A stretch of 64,000 nt of DNA, from NCBI GenBank assembly GCA_947561585.1, contig CANNZV010002598.1, forward strand, positions 27,633 to 91,632. Direction: 5' to 3'. This stretch comes from Caprella mutica (taxonomy: Eukaryota > Arthropoda > Malacostraca > Amphipoda > Caprellidae). Under the pieces are notes generated by a model that worked only from the letters and a program-made list of their open reading frames with translations, searched no databases and was not told where the DNA came from. Shown here one piece after another: positions 1-11,486 of the stretch. How positions within the stretch are numbered: the first letter of the stretch is position 1; each line of letters starts with the position of its first letter. The position numbers and the translations under genes are program-made.

Positions 1-96
1 CTCTTCGTATGTATCTTTAATAGGTAGAACAATTGTTGAAATTTGTTCATCTTCACGAGAAAATAAAGTGATAAATGTGTAATTTTTTGAATACAT
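1..96 (-). CDS. possible partial exon at window edge
   Basis: Reading the minus strand from an ATG at 96-94, a frame stays open for 32 codons and runs out of the window. The predicted peptide is polar and mixed (it contains FSREDEQ and VLPIKDTYEE), unlike the low-complexity translations of nearby repeats. An in-frame TGA lies about 12 codons upstream of the ATG, and I see no convincing splice acceptor between them. I do not recognise a family. It may be chance or a pseudogene fragment; the flank outside the window would decide. Confidence 0.2.
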   Translation of the reverse strand, partial: MYSKNYTFITLFSREDEQISTIVLPIKDTYEE

Positions 97-159
97 GACT
101 TGACATTCTCGTCCCGAAACAATATTAATTCACAATCACTAACGGAATTATAATAAACT

Positions 160-756
160 ATCATCCAAACTCTTCTCCAGTGGACACTGTAGCCATACCT
201 CCAACATTATAACTATAATCCAAACTGTTTATCCAGTGGACACTGTAGCCATACCTCCAACATTATAACTAAAATACAAACTGTTTATCCAGTGGACACT
301 GTACCTCATACCTCCGACATTATAACTATAATCAGAACTGTTCTCCAGTAGACACTGTAGCCATACCTCCAACATTATCACTACGATCCAAAATGTTCTC
401 CATTGGGCACTGTAGTCATACCTCCGACATAATAACTACATACAATCCAACAAAAAACACTGTAGCCACACCTCCGACATAATAACTACAATCCAAACTG
501 TTCTCCAGTGGACACTTTGGCCATACCTACGGCATAATAATTACAATCCAAACTGTTCTCCAGAAGACGATGTAGCCGTACATCCGACAATATAACTACA
601 ATCCAAACTGTTCTCCAGTGGACACTTTGGCCATACCTACGGCATAATAACTACAATCCAAACTGTTCTCCAGAAGACGATGTAGCCATACATCCGACAA
701 TATAACTACATACAATCCAAACTGTTCTTCAGTGACACTGTAGCCATACCTCCATC
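160..756. repeat. tandem array, unit about 57 bp
   Basis: About eleven diverged copies of a 46-60 bp unit follow each other. Each unit carries a CCAGTGGACACTGTAGCC core, then ATACCTCC, then an ACATTATAACTA stretch and AATCCAAACTGTT. From about 485 onward two variants (GGACACTTTGG and AGACGATGTAG) alternate, which makes a roughly 111-bp dimeric higher-order repeat. There is no coding potential. Sequence on both sides is unrelated. Confidence 0.85.
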
Positions 757-1465
757 ACTATTAATTAAAACAGAGAGTGGCGCCTCTTGAATGGTGACAA
801 GAGACCATCACCAGGGAGAAGAGCTACTAATTTAATTAACACATTTTTACTCGTGAGAATAGAGTACTTTCCTTGCCACTCATTGGAGAGAAGTGTTTGC
901 TGTAAGTTATTATTTATAATTGATAGTTTTTTTTTCTGCGAATCATAATTGAAGGTTATTTGACTTCAAAAACATGCACAACTTACATTATAGGTTAATT
1001 ACTATGCTTTCCCAAAAATGAAAATTTTCCTCACAGACTTATATTGTCCGAATTATTAGCTTTTGTAATATAATACAAAATGTGAAATAGAATAGATATT
1101 TCAATTTAATCAAGATAAGACCCCTCTGTCGTATCTGAAAGAGTACTGATATATAAATTAGAACCAGGGTGCCACGTATACCATCCGATTATAAATATAT
1201 TGAAAATATACGTATAAATATCTAAAATTTAATTTTGAAGTCATTTAGACTATAGTCTTTATCTGTTCTGAGAGGGTTTAATGATTTATTATAAAAAGTA
1301 GAGTTCTAGAAACATTATAGAAGCAAACGATGTTTATAGTAAGCATTAAAAATTGAGATAAAAAAATGATAGCTAATCATTTATATTTAATAAGAAGCAA
1401 AAGGAAAACTATTCCTCAGAATATAAGATAGAGAAAAATAGTGATAAAATAGTTGTATAAAACAA
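757..1465. other. non-coding, no feature recognised
   Basis: This is an AT-rich stretch without supported ORFs, repeats or RNA genes. A slightly GC-richer patch at 776-900 ends in a donor-like GTAAGT at about 902, but no reading frame supports an exon. Confidence 0.5.
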
Positions 1466-1474
1466 TAAATCCTT

Positions 1475-1655
1475 GCTATCCGGTAAATTCATCGCAGTAA
1501 ATTCATCGCCGGTAAATTCATCGCCGGTAAATTCATCGCATGGTAAATTCATCGCGTGGTAAATTCATCGCGTGGTAAATTCATCGCATGGTAAATTCAT
1601 CGCGTGGTAAATTCATCGCGCAGTAAATTCATCGCATGGTAAATTCATCGCATGG
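1475..1655 (+). repeat. left arm of FB1
   Basis: Twelve or so tandem copies of the TAAATTCATCGC unit occur, with one- to three-base spacers (CGG, ATGG, GTGG, GCA). The spacers vary while the 12-base core is nearly invariant. Confidence 0.9.
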
Positions 1656-2195
1656 TACATTATAAAATTAAGTTGATAAACTTAAATAAACTTTTTGCAA
1701 ATTTTAATTATGCCGACCTTACTTTATTTTCGCTGGATTAGGGTAACTTGTTTGTATGAATCTGTGCTATTAGTTTATTTTAAATGATTGGATTTTAGTA
1801 TTACGTAGAATGTCATATAATTTTCAAATGTATATCATACAATTACTATAAAACATTTAATATGTGGGTAATTGTATTAATTTATTATTTTATTGCTATG
1901 CATATTTTTCTTTAATTTAAATTTATGTTAATTCTAAAATTACGTATTTGGGTAGCTACTTATAGTTTAAAGAACAACATAACTGTAAATGGTACACCTC
2001 TTTGAAAATATGATCAGCTAAGCGTAATTGCATCAGTAAATGGGAATCAGGTTTTCTTATTTATTTAAGAGATATTGATTACAATTTATCTTATTAAAAC
2101 TAATTTAGATATATTTTTTCTGTGGTTGTAACGATAGAATATCATTTTTAATATTAACGGTTTGCTTTAGCAACATACATATCCATACATTATTT

Positions 2196-3340
2196 TGTGA
2201 ACCGAAAATTGGGCTCCATGACAATTGGACCCCGAACGATTGGGCCCCAAGACAATTAGGCCCAAAGACCAATATATTATTTGCCCAATTTTTCAAAAAA
2301 TACTGTATTAACTTAATTAATGATCATTGCTACTGTAATAACCAGGGATGTGACAATATGAATTTTGCATAAAAATATAGTCTTGAGCATAATTAAAATA
2401 AAGAATATTCCTAATATGAAAAATATATTCTTGTTATGAAAAATATATATTTTTTAGTAGTAGAACATATTCATTTTATGAATGAATACTATTATATTTT
2501 TAAACTGTTATAATTTTTTGTATTATTATTAGATAATTCATGTAAGTAACAAATTTCCTAGTTACAGTACCACTATAGTGAACTCCTGTATAGTGAGTGA
2601 GTTAGGATGTAGCCAATAGAAAATAAGAATGTGGCTATTTTAGATGAAGAGACAATAGAAAATAAGAATGTGGGTATTTACAGATAGCCGTGGCCCACCA
2701 AGACATGCTGAAATTTTTGGAACATACAAGTCAACTTGAGAGTTAATGTGAATTTGTTGAAATCTGTTCACTGCAGTCTGTGTTCAATAGAAAAGAGTTT
2801 TATAAATTAGTATTACAAAATGTATTCCCATAATCTCAGTTTATCCCTACAACTGTTCAATTTATCATAGTTCAATATAATGAAAATCTTTCAAATTTAA
2901 CAATTTTATTAACTAATTATATTACTATGACCATTTTTTCAGACGATTTACACTACAAATTGGATCCACATGACACGATTCAATTTAATTCGACTTATTT
3001 AAATACTTCAAAGGTTTTCATTGCATCAAACATGAGATTAACAATCTGAATGAGATTTAACGGGCTTCATAATATACACCTTATCAAGTATATATCAATC
3101 GAATTAAAAAAATATAAATATATTTTTAAATAAAATAAACATATTTTAAATATAATATTGTCACTACCCTATGTAATAACAAAGTAAAACTTCTTCATTG
3201 TGTCCTCTGCCCAATTTTTTTCTTGGCTCAATTGTTTTGGGGCCCATTTATCTTGGGCATAATAATTGTCCTGGTGCCCAATTGTTTTAGGCCCAATTGT
3301 CGGCAGGCCCAATTTCCCTGTGCCCAATTGTCTGTGTACC
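2196..3340. mobile_element. foldback element FB2 nested in FB1
   Basis: The left arm (2196-2285) has degenerate copies of an AATTGGGCCCCAAGAC-type unit. The right arm (3208-3340) has the inverse, GGCCCAATTGTC, about eight times. The ends are TGTGAACCG on the left and, reverse-complemented, GGTACACAG on the right. The 9 bases before the left end (ACATTATTT, 2187-2195) and after the right end (ATATTATTT, 3341-3349) match at eight of nine positions, an aged 9-bp target duplication. The ~900-bp interior is AT-rich and non-coding, so the element is non-autonomous. It contains a short Tigger-like end fragment at 2565-2606. Confidence 0.65.
2565..2606 (+). repeat. Tigger/pogo-like terminal fragment
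   Basis: After a TA dinucleotide, the sequence CAGTACCACTATAGTGAACT followed by CCTGTATAGTGA resembles pogo/Tigger terminal inverted repeats. The same motif occurs inverted at 36630-36715. No partner end is obvious here, so it is a remnant. Confidence 0.35.
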
Positions 3341-3436
3341 ATATTATTTATAACGTTACAATGTCTTTTTTTCTTAAATTATCTATTATTTATATACCTC
3401 TCTATTATTTGTATTATCTACCTTCCTGTTGTATGT

Positions 3437-3630
3437 CATCGATGATTTACTATATGCGATGAATTTACCTGCGATGAAATTACCATGCGATGAATTTACC
3501 ATGCGATGAATTTACTACGCGATGAATTTACCACGCGATGAATTTACCATGCGATGAATTTACCACGCGATGAATTTACCGCGATGAATTTACTGCGATG
3601 AATTTACCCGCGATGAATTTACACTGATCC
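3437..3630 (-). repeat. right arm of FB1
   Basis: This is the inverted counterpart of the left arm, with the core read here as GCGATGAATTTA. The first copies at the inner edge are degenerate, and the outermost copy ends in ACACTGATCC. Confidence 0.9.
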
Positions 3631-3641
3631 TAAATCCTTTA

Positions 3642-4477
3642 TGGGGGTGCGTGGAGTAATTAAACAGGATGAGATGCAGATTGACACCTGGAAATATTAT
3701 TTCCAGATTTAGTTTTTATTCAACAAAAATTCATATTAAATACAAAAGGTAAATTATATAAAGAAATTAATTTTATGAATTACAAAGTACTTCAGAAAAA
3801 TGACAAGAAAGTGGTACATACAATTAGTTAATGTTTACTATGTATAATTATCAAATTATTCAAATAATTTGTAATAACCAAGAATTCCAATAGCAAGTAA
3901 AATAGAATATTTAAAACTAGTTACTATACCATATATATATATATATATGTAGATTCACATTTTAAATTTAAACATCAACATTAAGGTACAAACGTTAAAT
4001 GGTAACTTACCCTATCGTAAGGGGAACGAATCCACGGAAATTATGGAGAATAGTTATAACGCTGTATAATAAGATTTATAATTAGGAAGGATCTAAATCT
4101 GACGGACAAATAGAAAAAAGTTAAATTTTTCCTAAATCGCCAAACACATTCTCAATCTATAGTTTAATTAGTTGTAATAGTACAAGGCGCATTTACTTTA
4201 CTATTTAAATTGATAACGATTTTAATTAAACAATAATTAATGAAAATTTATGAATTTTAAAAAGCGTGTAGCTAATAAATATTTAAGAGCACGAAAACTA
4301 GAAACTTCACTTGACTGGAATAGATAGACTAATGATTTTAGTAAACAAACATTCCGATTGTATTAGATTTAGTGTTGCCGAAAACTAAAGATTTCTCTGA
4401 ACAAAAATCTGAATTTGAGAATTAATAAATTAGAGAAAATGAAAACAAAAATAAATTTAATATTAGTGGTCGCCACA
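3642..4477 (-). repeat. 3' LTR of gypsy element 1
   Basis: This 836-bp LTR is bounded by TGGGGGTGCG and GGTCGCCACA as written on the plus strand. It holds the empty TTAA site (3981-3984) that piggyBac occupies in the other LTR. Confidence 0.95.
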
Positions 4478-4491
4478 TCACTCCCCCGCCA
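4478..4491 (-). other. polypurine tract of gypsy element 1
   Basis: On the minus strand, a GGCGGGGGAGTGA purine run directly abuts the TG of the 3' LTR, the position where plus-strand DNA synthesis is primed. Confidence 0.7.
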
Positions 4492-4584
4492 GTTGATGAA
4501 ATCAACGAGATGGAAGGAAGTGCTACCCTAAGAGCAATTCAGAAATACATTGGGGTAAAAATATTCACAAGGAAACAGCTATAG

Positions 4585-6246
4585 TTAATAATAATGAAAA
4601 TCTTCATTTTGCCTAAAAGTTACTTTTCTTCCAGATCTTGTTCTACGTGGAGTAGAAATAACATTATCAGTAGAGGGTATACTGACAGGAGTTGATTTTA
4701 CAGGATTTGACTCTTTAACTTCCTCACACTTGGGTACAACAGCAGGCTTTAGTCTATCAATAGATAGAGTTTGAAGTACGTTATTATTCTTGATTACAAA
4801 CACCTTCGATAACCTATTGATAACCTCATAAGGTCCACAATATGGAAGTTCTAGAGATCGCCTAACCCTGTCAGTGCGTAGCCATACATGACTACATGTT
4901 TGAAGATCTTTTGGTACATAAGTTTTAGCAATACTGTGATCATGTCCAAGAGAGAATTTAGATAGATTTAATTTAGACATTTCAGTAGATAGAGTCCTAA
5001 CAGTTTCACTATTAAAATTCTTTTCCTCGTTACTTATAATTGAAAGAGGAATCAATAAATTAGTTCCGGTAACTGCTTGAAACGGAGAGTAATTATCTTG
5101 ATTCGGAGCGGCTCTTAAGCCAAGTAGCACAACAGGTAGAGCTAGTAACCATGATTCTTTCCGTGCCATTATCGCCGTCTTGAGAGTTCTATGTAGCCTT
5201 TCCACCATTCCATTACTTTGTGGATGATAACTTGAAGTACGCAGTCTATGAAATCCTATCAAACTGGATAATTCTGAGAATAGTTCGGATTCGAACTGAG
5301 TACCGCGGTCAGTTATAACATGCAGCGGAACTCCGAAACGACTGATCCATACATTAAGAAATCCAAGCGCAACTGATGATGCAGTTATATTAGTAAGAGG
5401 GATTGCCTCCATCCATCTTGTTGCACGATCTATGCACGTTAGAACGTATCTCGCAGAATTCAGATAAGTCTCGTTGGGTAATTTTGTAGGCTGCAGAGGA
5501 CCCACAATGTCTATGTGAACGGTCTGAAATCTCTCAGATGGTAGATTAAACGTAGAGAGCGAACTCTTTGTATGTCGAGATACCTTTGCTTGCTGACATC
5601 CTATGCATTTGGTTACATAGTCCTTCACTAAACTATCCATGCCTGGCCAGTAGAATCTCTGCTTTATCATAGACATGGATGTCTTCCTTCCGGGATGAGA
5701 TATATCGTGGATGCTCTTGATCACGTTTTGCCTACACTGTGCTGGAATGAATGGTCTAGGATACATCGTTGATACACCACACCAGATAAGCTTGTTTCTC
5801 GCTAGAGGAAAACTCTTGAGTTTATCTTTGAATAGTTTAATTTCTTCGTCGGTTTCTTGGTTTTCTGCGATTGATTGCAGGTCGCACAAGTCAATGGTGA
5901 TAGAGTTTGCCACAGCAGGACGGGACAGACAGTCCGCCACCACATTGTCTTCTCCTTTTATATATTGTACGTCACCTAAATATTCAGCAAGTACTGATAA
6001 ATATCGTTGCTGACGATCACTTTTAGCAGGTTTGGTACTCTTGAAAGCAGATTGAAGGGGTTTGTGGTCCGTAAACAGAGTTACTGAACGCCCTTCTACC
6101 AAATGCTTGAAGTGTAATACAGAGAGGTAAGAAGCCAAGAGTTCTCTGTCGAACGTTGAGTATTTTTTTTTGAGCTTGGCTGAGCTTCTTGCTGAAGAAA
6201 CCAATGGGGATTGGTTTATCCTGAACAATTTGATGGAGAGCTGCAC
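4585..6246 (-). pseudogene. pol, 3' part: RNase H end and integrase (gypsy 1)
   Basis: This frame encodes the end of RNase H and a full integrase. Visible are FTDHKPL (RNase H, residues 58-64 of the frame), the zinc-binding H180, H184, C214 and C217, and the catalytic D246, D313 and E349 with the usual 35-residue D-E spacing. A C-terminal GPY/F-like module (PYCGPYEV) follows. The first ~27 residues of the open frame are not pol: the true frame enters only after a run of nine A (plus-strand T, 6163-6171), one more than the upstream frame needs. It is therefore separated from protease-RT by a +1 shift and by the TGA at 6299-6301. The rest of the integrase is uninterrupted, so the break is recent or a homopolymer sequencing error. 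Confidence 0.9.
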
Positions 6247-6298
6247 CTACACAATATTGTGAACTGTCTGTGATAAGCTGTAGATTATCGATACCTAA

Positions 6299-7792
6299 TC
6301 AGGGGTAGGCTAGAGCAGTAACATTAGACAATAAATCTATTCTTTTGAAAGATACCTCTTCTGCAAGAGATAGTTTAATCGACTTTGAATTTTGATTATT
6401 TCTAGCTAGTTCTGTTAATGGCAAAACACATGAGGAGTAATTGGGAATTAAATGCCTATAGTAGTTTATTAATCCTAGAAAAGATCTTAAGCTTCTAGAA
6501 TCGTTAGGCATTGGAAATTGTTTAAGAGTTTCTACTTTTTGAGCAGAAGGCTTCATTCCTTTCCTAGTTAGAGTAAATCCTAAAAAATCTATCTCGCTTT
6601 GGTAAAATTGACACTTGTTCATAGATATTCTAAGATCATTTTCTTCAAGCACCTTCATTACCTTTTTTATGTCTTCTTTGTGAGTCTCTTCGTTCTTGGA
6701 AAATATTAGAATGTCGTCAACATAGATGAATACGCAATCCAAGTCGATGAACAGATTGTCCACATACCGTTGGAATGTAGAGCTGGCGTTGCAGAGACCA
6801 AACGGCATGTACAACCATTCGAAAGAACCAAAAGGAGTTACGACAGCGGTTTTTTCAATATCAGCTGGATTCATCGGTATTTGATTATAAGCCTTAACCA
6901 GGTCAATTTTTGAGAAAATAGTCATTCCATCCAATTTAGAGCCGACATCCAGAATATGGGGTATTGGATATCTATCTCGTTCTGTTTTGCTATTTAGAAT
7001 TCTGTAGTCACCACAAGGTCTCCAAGTTCCTGGGTCTTTCTTGGGAACCATATGTAACGGAGAAGACCAGGGAGACTTGGAGGGTCTGATGATTCCATTT
7101 TCCATCAGTTGTTTAAATTCGTTTTGAGCGGCAATTAGTTTGTCGGGAGGAAGGAGTCTGCGCTTACAATAAACAGGTTGTTGATTACAAGTGTCAATGA
7201 AGTGGAAAACTTTTTGGCCAGTGATAGGTTTCGGTCCTTTTCTTGGCGTTACTACCTCGGGATATTTATCAATAATATTTTTGACTAATTCGGGAACATT
7301 AAATTTATTGATGCTTATGTTCAGAACTTTTCCTGAGATGTGGTGTAATTTAGAACTCATAGTTGTTAATGGATCAATTAATTTTCTATTCTTGCAATCC
7401 ACAATCAAATTGTTATTCGTTAGGAAATCCAATCCAAGAAGAGCATGAGTGGTGTTTGCCACTACAAAGTTCCACTTGAATACCCTGTTTAACTGTGGTA
7501 TAACCACCTCTGCATTAGTTTCACCATGACAAACTATAGTCTCACCAGTAGCTGAAGTAATTCGTACGGGTGTCGGATTAAGAGAGACTGTACTTAGTAC
7601 ATTAGGAGGAATTATACCGACACTTGCTCCCGTATCAATGATGAACTCTACTGTTGCAGCTCCAACCTTTACTGGTAATTTTAGAAGTGGTGGATCAGAT
7701 GCTGCTAATGTAATCCACCCTTCTAGTTTTCCTGCAATTCTCTTGGTGCTCTGTATGGGGAACCATGTCTTGATGATGGCTCCATTCGACAA
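6299..7792 (-). pseudogene. pol, 5' part: protease and reverse transcriptase (gypsy 1)
   Basis: The 497-codon frame begins inside the 3' end of gag, in a different phase, so it is presumably made by ribosomal frameshifting. The retropepsin active site DTGA starts at residue 53, and a second protease motif, ALLGLDFL, is at 117-124. The reverse transcriptase spans about 165-430, with the YVDD catalytic loop at 357-360 and the connecting motif [15 protein letters not shown] further on. The frame ends at a TGA (6299-6301) where RNase H should begin. Recognisable RNase H sequence continues past the stop in the same frame (ITDSSQYCVGAALHQ), so the TGA is a nonsense mutation. Confidence 0.93.
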
Positions 7793-8688
7793 CCTCGTTT
7801 ATTGGGATACTTGCACCATGGTTTGCAGCTTCTAGCGCGGTCTCCAAAATAGAGATGTGCTCTACAGATCATTGGTCTTTGTGAACTGTGATAAGGTCTG
7901 AGACCGATCGGCAGAGATGAATTGTCAAACATTTGCGTTCGTGGTCTGTAGCTAGTGTCTGATCTGTTAGACTGATAAGGGACCATGTTGACATGACTCA
8001 CTGTTGACCCATGATATTGACCAGGAACTTGGTAGTGTGGAAAGTTGTTAGGATAAACAACTGCACTATGATGCTGTTTGGCATTTTGTTCAAACGAGTT
8101 TGAACAGTAGTTATTTTCAAAATTAGCATTGTTGATGCTATTGCTAACGAGTCTTGGCATAAGTTCGTCAGCCAGCGATCCCAGTGACGCTAGTGGTATG
8201 TCTTGCTGCGCTCCCAAAGCTATCGATAAAGATTCTGGCAAAGATGACAAAAATTTGTGTCTGATCATTCCTTCACATGGTCCGATACCAGCCTTCTTGA
8301 CCACGTTTTGGAGTTCCCTGAGGTACACTGAAGGTCTGCCAGTCATTAAAGATTTACTAGCCAGTTTATCGAACAGCTCGGCTTTTGTTTCTTCGAATGT
8401 AGAAACAACATTGGTCTTCAGTAAATCATAGTCCGCAGCAGTTAATACTTCACTGGGTAAGTTATTCACAATAGAAGGAGGTAAACCTTGTAGTGCATGG
8501 TAGTACTTGGTTTGAGCACTAGTGATTCTACCTATGTTGAATTGTGCCTCCAATATAGCAAACCATCCATTAGCAGAAGTCTCAGAGAAGGTAGGAGTTT
8601 TAATGGAAACTGCATTGATGTTCTCGTTAGGAACACTAGCTGATGACTGGTTGGGTTTATCATCTTTCTGTTCTTCTTTGTCACCCAT
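7723..8688 (-). CDS. gag: gag polyprotein (gypsy element 1)
   Basis: A 321-codon intact frame starts at the first ATG after the 5' LTR (8688). It resembles the capsid region of insect gypsy elements of the type with WFAILEAQF near the N-terminus, a [10 protein letters not shown] segment and a helical region around residues 60-180. Near the C-terminus, residues [15 protein letters not shown] plus a later C form the H/C-containing motif that replaces the standard CCHC knuckle in this gag type. The last 70 nt overlap pol in another phase. The product would form the capsid of the intracellular virus-like particle. No disabling change is visible. Confidence 0.88.
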   Translation of the reverse strand: MGDKEEQKDDKPNQSSASVPNENINAVSIKTPTFSETSANGWFAILEAQFNIGRITSAQTKYYHALQGLPPSIVNNLPSEVLTAADYDLLKTNVVSTFEETKAELFDKLASKSLMTGRPSVYLRELQNVVKKAGIGPCEGMIRHKFLSSLPESLSIALGAQQDIPLASLGSLADELMPRLVSNSINNANFENNYCSNSFEQNAKQHHSAVVYPNNFPHYQVPGQYHGSTVSHVNMVPYQSNRSDTSYRPRTQMFDNSSLPIGLRPYHSSQRPMICRAHLYFGDRARSCKPWCKYPNKRGCRMEPSSRHGSPYRAPRELQEN

Positions 8689-9082
8689 TTTCCGTTAGTT
8701 GTACCAGAACTCCGGGAGGTCACCAGTTATGGGGGTGCGTGGAGTAATTAAACAGGATGAGATGCAGATTGACACCTGGAAATATTATTTCCAGATTTAG
8801 TTTTTATTCAACAAAAATTCATATTAAATACAAAAGGTAAATTATATAAAGAAATTAATTTTATGAATTACAAAGTACTTCAGAAAAATGACAAGAAAGT
8901 GGTACATACAATTAGTTAATGTTTACTATGTATAATTATCAAATTATTCAAATAATTTGTAATAACCAAGAATTCCAATAGCAAGTAAAATAGAATATTT
9001 AAAACTAGTTACTATACCATATATATATATGTAGATTCACATTTTAAATTTAAACATCAACATTAACCCTATACGGCATAAG

Positions 9083-9098
9083 TGAACTAATTAGTTCA
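9083..9098. promoter_or_regulatory. 16-bp palindrome near piggyBac left end
   Basis: TGAACTAATTAGTTCA is a perfect palindrome four bases inside the left terminal repeat. Copies lie at 9429-9444 (exact), 9475-9489 (one base shorter) and, near the right end, 11869-11884 (one mismatch). Such internal repeats are candidate transposase- or host-protein-binding sites; that role is inferred. Confidence 0.6.
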
Positions 9099-9295
9099 GT
9101 AAAATTAAATAGAATTATATATGAAACTATTAGAGAACTTGTTTGAAATCTCAACTGAACGTGTCCGTATAGTATTGGACATGTTCTAAGTGTTACCACG
9201 CTAGAAAATAGTGCGCGCGCGTCAGTTTTAGTTCAGATGTTGTCACGTGTGGTTGTGTCTACTCTTTTCTCGCGTTTCCCTAAATTTGATCTTCT

Positions 9296-11486
9296 ATGGC
9301 TGATGACATAGGTAATATCTTGTACTTAGAAAATGAAAACAATGCTTATATATGTCTAAAAAGTTATTTAGGCATAATATTTCTTTATTTATTATTGTAC
9401 TTTAGTTACAATAACTGTTTTTAATGCATGAACTAATTAGTTCAGTCATGCATACAAGATGTATTAGATACTTGTGACTAATTAGTTCAGTTGAAATTTC
9501 AAAAAATTATTATATAATTATTTCAGGGTTTTCGACGAATTCATTCTATGGAAGAAAAAGAAATTTGCCCGTCATTCCTATCAGTGTCAATAATGAAGAC
9601 AGTGAAGACGATATGTTTGAAGATGACGACTCAGTTGGCGATCCAAACTTTTCACCTCCACGTTCTCCACTTGGTGACATTGACTCTGAAGGTAATGTAG
9701 AATGTAAAAAAGAAACCAATAGTTATACTTTCCATTTTCAAACATAGATTATTGAAGGTTAATTTAATTTCATATTACAGATGTAATTGAATCTGATGAA
9801 GCAGTAGCTAACAACATGTCAATCACTGAAGAGACTGCGGTCATAGAGATTCAGGAAGGAGATTTCGATCAAGACGAAACGATAACTCCTGATCGTTCAA
9901 TAAGAGTCTCAAATAGAACCTTACGATCATCTTGGCAACCACAAGACAGAGAAGATGCTACTGTGGATCATGAATTTGAGGGACCTGATATTGAGGAGGA
10001 AGATTTGTTAACTCCCTACCAGATGTTCAAAAACATCATCACAAACGATTTTTTAGATATTGTAGTTACTCAAAGTAATCTCTACTCCTGTCAAAGAAAT
10101 CCAAACAAGCCATTGAATCTTACAAGGAACGAACTGGAGCAATGGATCGGTCTCTGTTTGCATTTTTCAATTAGCAAACTTAGTCATGCAAGAATGCATT
10201 GGAGCAAACATATTCCTGGATCTCATGAGATTCCTGGAGCCATAATGAGTTACAACCGGTGGCAAGATATAAAGAGCAATTTTCATATCGTGGATAACAC
10301 TACTCTCCAATCAAGAAATGAAGACAAGCTCTTCAAAGTCCGTCCAATGGTTGACCATTTGAGAAAGACATTTAGGAAAATACCGATGACAAAGAATCTC
10401 AGTGTGGATGAGCAAATGGTCCCCTTCAAGGGCGCTTGTAGCATGAAACAATACATTCCATCTAAGCCGAAGAAGTGGGGATTCAAAATGTTTGTGCTGG
10501 CTGATGAATTTGGTATGACATACGACTTTATGCCTTACACTGGAAAAATTGAGCCCGTTGATAATCCAACTGTACCAGATTTGAAAGCAAGTAGCAATGT
10601 TGTGCTTCATTTAGCAGAAAATATTCCTGCTAATAAAAATTATTGTCTGTTTTTTGACAATTATTTTACCTCGGTTCCACTGCTTCAGCATTTAGCATCG
10701 AGGAAAATATGGGCTTGTGGCACCGTGCGAACTCCAAGACTACCAGGAATAAAGCCTACCAAAGTGGAGGATAAAAATTTGATGAGGAAAGGACGTGGCT
10801 CCTACGAAGAAAAGAAGCTAGTCACTGAGGACTGTGAAGTTACTTATGTAAGGTGGTTTGATAACAAAGTTGTCAATATAGTGTCCACTTTTGCAAAATC
10901 TGAACCAGTTGGTACAGTTTCTAGATTTGATCATAAGAAGTTGAGAAGAGTAGAGGTTGATTGTCCCGATATTATTTCAAGATATAACAAATCAATGGGA
11001 GGAGTTGACATGGCCGATGCACTTATTTCACTCTACAGAACGCAGTTGAGGTCAAAGAAGTATTATATGAAACTTGTGTTTCATATGCTTGACATGTCAG
11101 TAGTCAATGCTTGGCTACTTTACAAACGGACAGCATCAGAAATATCCATTCCTAAGCCAGAAGTTATGCAGCTGCAATTCTTCAAGTTACGTATTTCAAC
11201 CGCCTTGTTGGAAGCAGGTAAACAGAAGGGTACAAAACGAGGACGTCATTCTTCTGGTGAAGCCTCCACTGTCCCTAAGAAGGTGTTGAAGACTGGCATA
11301 AGAAGCCTTCCAACACCTGACTCACGGTTTGATTTGGTTGATCATTGGCCAATAATTGATGATGTGAGACGAATTTGTAGGTATGAGGGATGTAAGGGCC
11401 GTACTAATGTCAAGTGCAGCAAATGTCAGGTCACTCTCTGCCTCAACAATAAATCTAATCACTTCAAATTATTTCACATCAAATAA
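9296..11486 (+). CDS. piggyBac-family transposase, three exons
   Basis: I model exons 9296-9311, 9527-9691 and 9781-11486, with GT-AG introns of 215 and 89 bp. Joined, they give 628 codons in one frame. The first exon encodes only five residues plus one base. The acceptor TTTCAG at 9526 and the frame continuity upstream of any internal ATG support it. The DDE_Tnp_1_7 catalytic aspartates are present at D270 (SVDEQ), D353 (FFDNYFTS) and D470 (GGVDMADA). An acidic N-terminal region precedes the core. A C-terminal Cys/His-rich zinc-binding domain (CRYEGC, CSKCQVTLC, HFKLFH) completes the usual architecture. The protein cuts and pastes the element at TTAA sites in the nucleus. No stop or frameshift is seen, so it may be active. 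Confidence 0.92.

Larger units (their letters stand above)
1475..3630. mobile_element. foldback element FB1 with tandem-repeat arms
   Basis: Two inverted arms bound this 2.16-kb element. The left arm (1475-1655) is about twelve copies of a 14-15 bp unit, GGTAAATTCATCGC plus one or two bases. The right arm (3437-3630) is the same unit in reverse complement, GCGATGAATTTACC, again about twelve times. The element is flanked by an exact 9-bp direct repeat, TAAATCCTT, at 1466-1474 and 3631-3639, which I take as the target-site duplication. A 9-bp duplication with subrepeat arms is what FB/MULE-type foldback transposons show. The interior has no transposase and holds a second foldback element (FB2). 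The gypsy element at 3642 inserted right beside the right-hand duplication, so FB1 is older. Confidence 0.8.

Noticed and set aside
1480..3622. TAAATTCATCGC arrays as a CRISPR array
   Set aside because: The units are contiguous with one- to three-base spacers, inverted at the other end, and the setting is a eukaryotic genome.
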